Origin: Tritrichomonas foetus
Lineage: Eukaryota; Parabasalia; Tritrichomonadida; Tritrichomonadidae
Assembly (NCBI GenBank): GCA_001839685.1
Contig: MLAK01000930.1
Location: forward strand, 19,819 to 45,598
Length of the DNA stretch: 25,780 nucleotides
Direction: 5' to 3'
Each line of letters starts with the position of its first letter. Positions within the stretch are counted from its first letter, which is position 1. Positions 25,446 through 25,780 of the stretch are shown here, one piece after another. Made by a program: the position numbers and the translations under genes. Below the pieces are notes generated by a model. The model was given only the letters and a program-made list of their open reading frames with translations, searched no databases and was not told the DNA's origin.

Positions 25446-25780
25446 TATCAAGTGGAATAGAAAACTTTTTCTGATATAGATACCTCCAAATTGATACAAA
25501 TACCTAATTTTGTCGCTAAATTATTCAATTTTTGTGAAAATTCGTTTCATTGATACATCGTATAAAGATATTTTGAATCAACTTTTTCTCCAGACAGGAT
25601 AAGTTTCTTGAAAAAAGAAAAAAACTGCATCGTTACATACTAGATAGACTATCGATATATGATTATTAAATTGTTCAGCAGCTTGGTCACTTGACAATTT
25701 CGAAAAATGATATTGGATTTTTTTTCAGTAAAAAATTATTAATTTGATTTAAATTTCATAGTATAATCTTATTTATATTT
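25446..25780. other. Upstream region of the glycosyltransferase gene, to the window end
   Basis: AT-rich DNA that should contain the promoter of the glycosyltransferase gene. The minus strand before the ATG reads TTCCACTTGATA, without a clear TCA initiator. I see no other gene, repeat or RNA. Confidence 0.4.

Noticed and set aside
25446..25499. 18-codon N-terminal extension of the glycosyltransferase
   Set aside because: It would need a TTG start; the ATG at 25445 gives a normal type II membrane start with basic residues before the anchor.
1..25780. tRNA, rRNA, CRISPR arrays, large transposons or viral genes
   Set aside because: No cloverleaf with a proper T-arm, no regular spaced repeats, and no transposase, integrase or polymerase frames were seen. 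A few GTTCGA-like words lie in coding regions or lack partners.

Overview
The window looks like nuclear DNA of a parabasalid protist (a trichomonad; Tritrichomonas or Trichomonas fits best). The organism is inferred, since nothing in the window names it. The grounds are: very AT-rich DNA; ten intact intronless genes for eukaryotic proteins (RPB3, SF3B3, P5A ATPase, Grc3/NOL9-type kinase); a bacterial-type AsnA of the kind known from several anaerobic or parasitic protists; a TCA initiator-like motif 2-15 nt before most start codons, with several copies close to the Trichomonas vaginalis Inr; and TAA stops that often run into TAAA, the trichomonad poly(A) signal.

Layout, left to right: EF-hand/RCC1 protein (-); divergent spacer with a hairpin-rich 138-nt block; RNA polymerase II subunit RPB3 (+); convergent spacer with a dispersed element; aspartate-ammonia ligase AsnA (-); a 1.9-kb spacer with palindromes and undetermined bases; splicing factor SF3B3 (+); a small ORF; an ARM/HEAT-like helical protein (-); a spacer with a second copy of the dispersed element and an open relic; a coiled-coil protein (-); a spacer with a tandem repeat, a palindrome and a possible dead gene; a small charged protein (-) divergent from a Grc3/NOL9-type polynucleotide kinase (+); P5A-type ATPase (-); a 3.4-kb gene-poor stretch with the best copy of the dispersed element, a microsatellite, broken reading frames, a 54-bp coding repeat and a 24-bp perfect palindrome; and a Fringe/C1GalT-like type II membrane glycosyltransferase (-).

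The genes are unrelated housekeeping and protist-specific genes, each with its own promoter; I see no operon or functional cluster. Three serve core nuclear work (transcription, splicing, rRNA processing), two act in the ER/Golgi (P5A ATPase, glycosyltransferase), one makes asparagine, and the rest are not assignable.

The most novel signals are (1) a family of degenerate intergenic elements near 3.6, 12.1, 15.3 and 21.0 kb, two of which share an ungapped 59-bp core with 47 identities and mismatches concentrated at every third base; (2) an RPB3 that keeps an archaeal-like C...CxxCxxC iron-sulphur motif besides the usual zinc loop; (3) a multi-hairpin block at 1963-2100; and (4) several broken or tiny frames in the spacers. 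In DNA this AT-rich, stop-free runs of 50-90 codons are expected by chance now and then, so item 4 is held with low confidence except where an independent repeat supports it.
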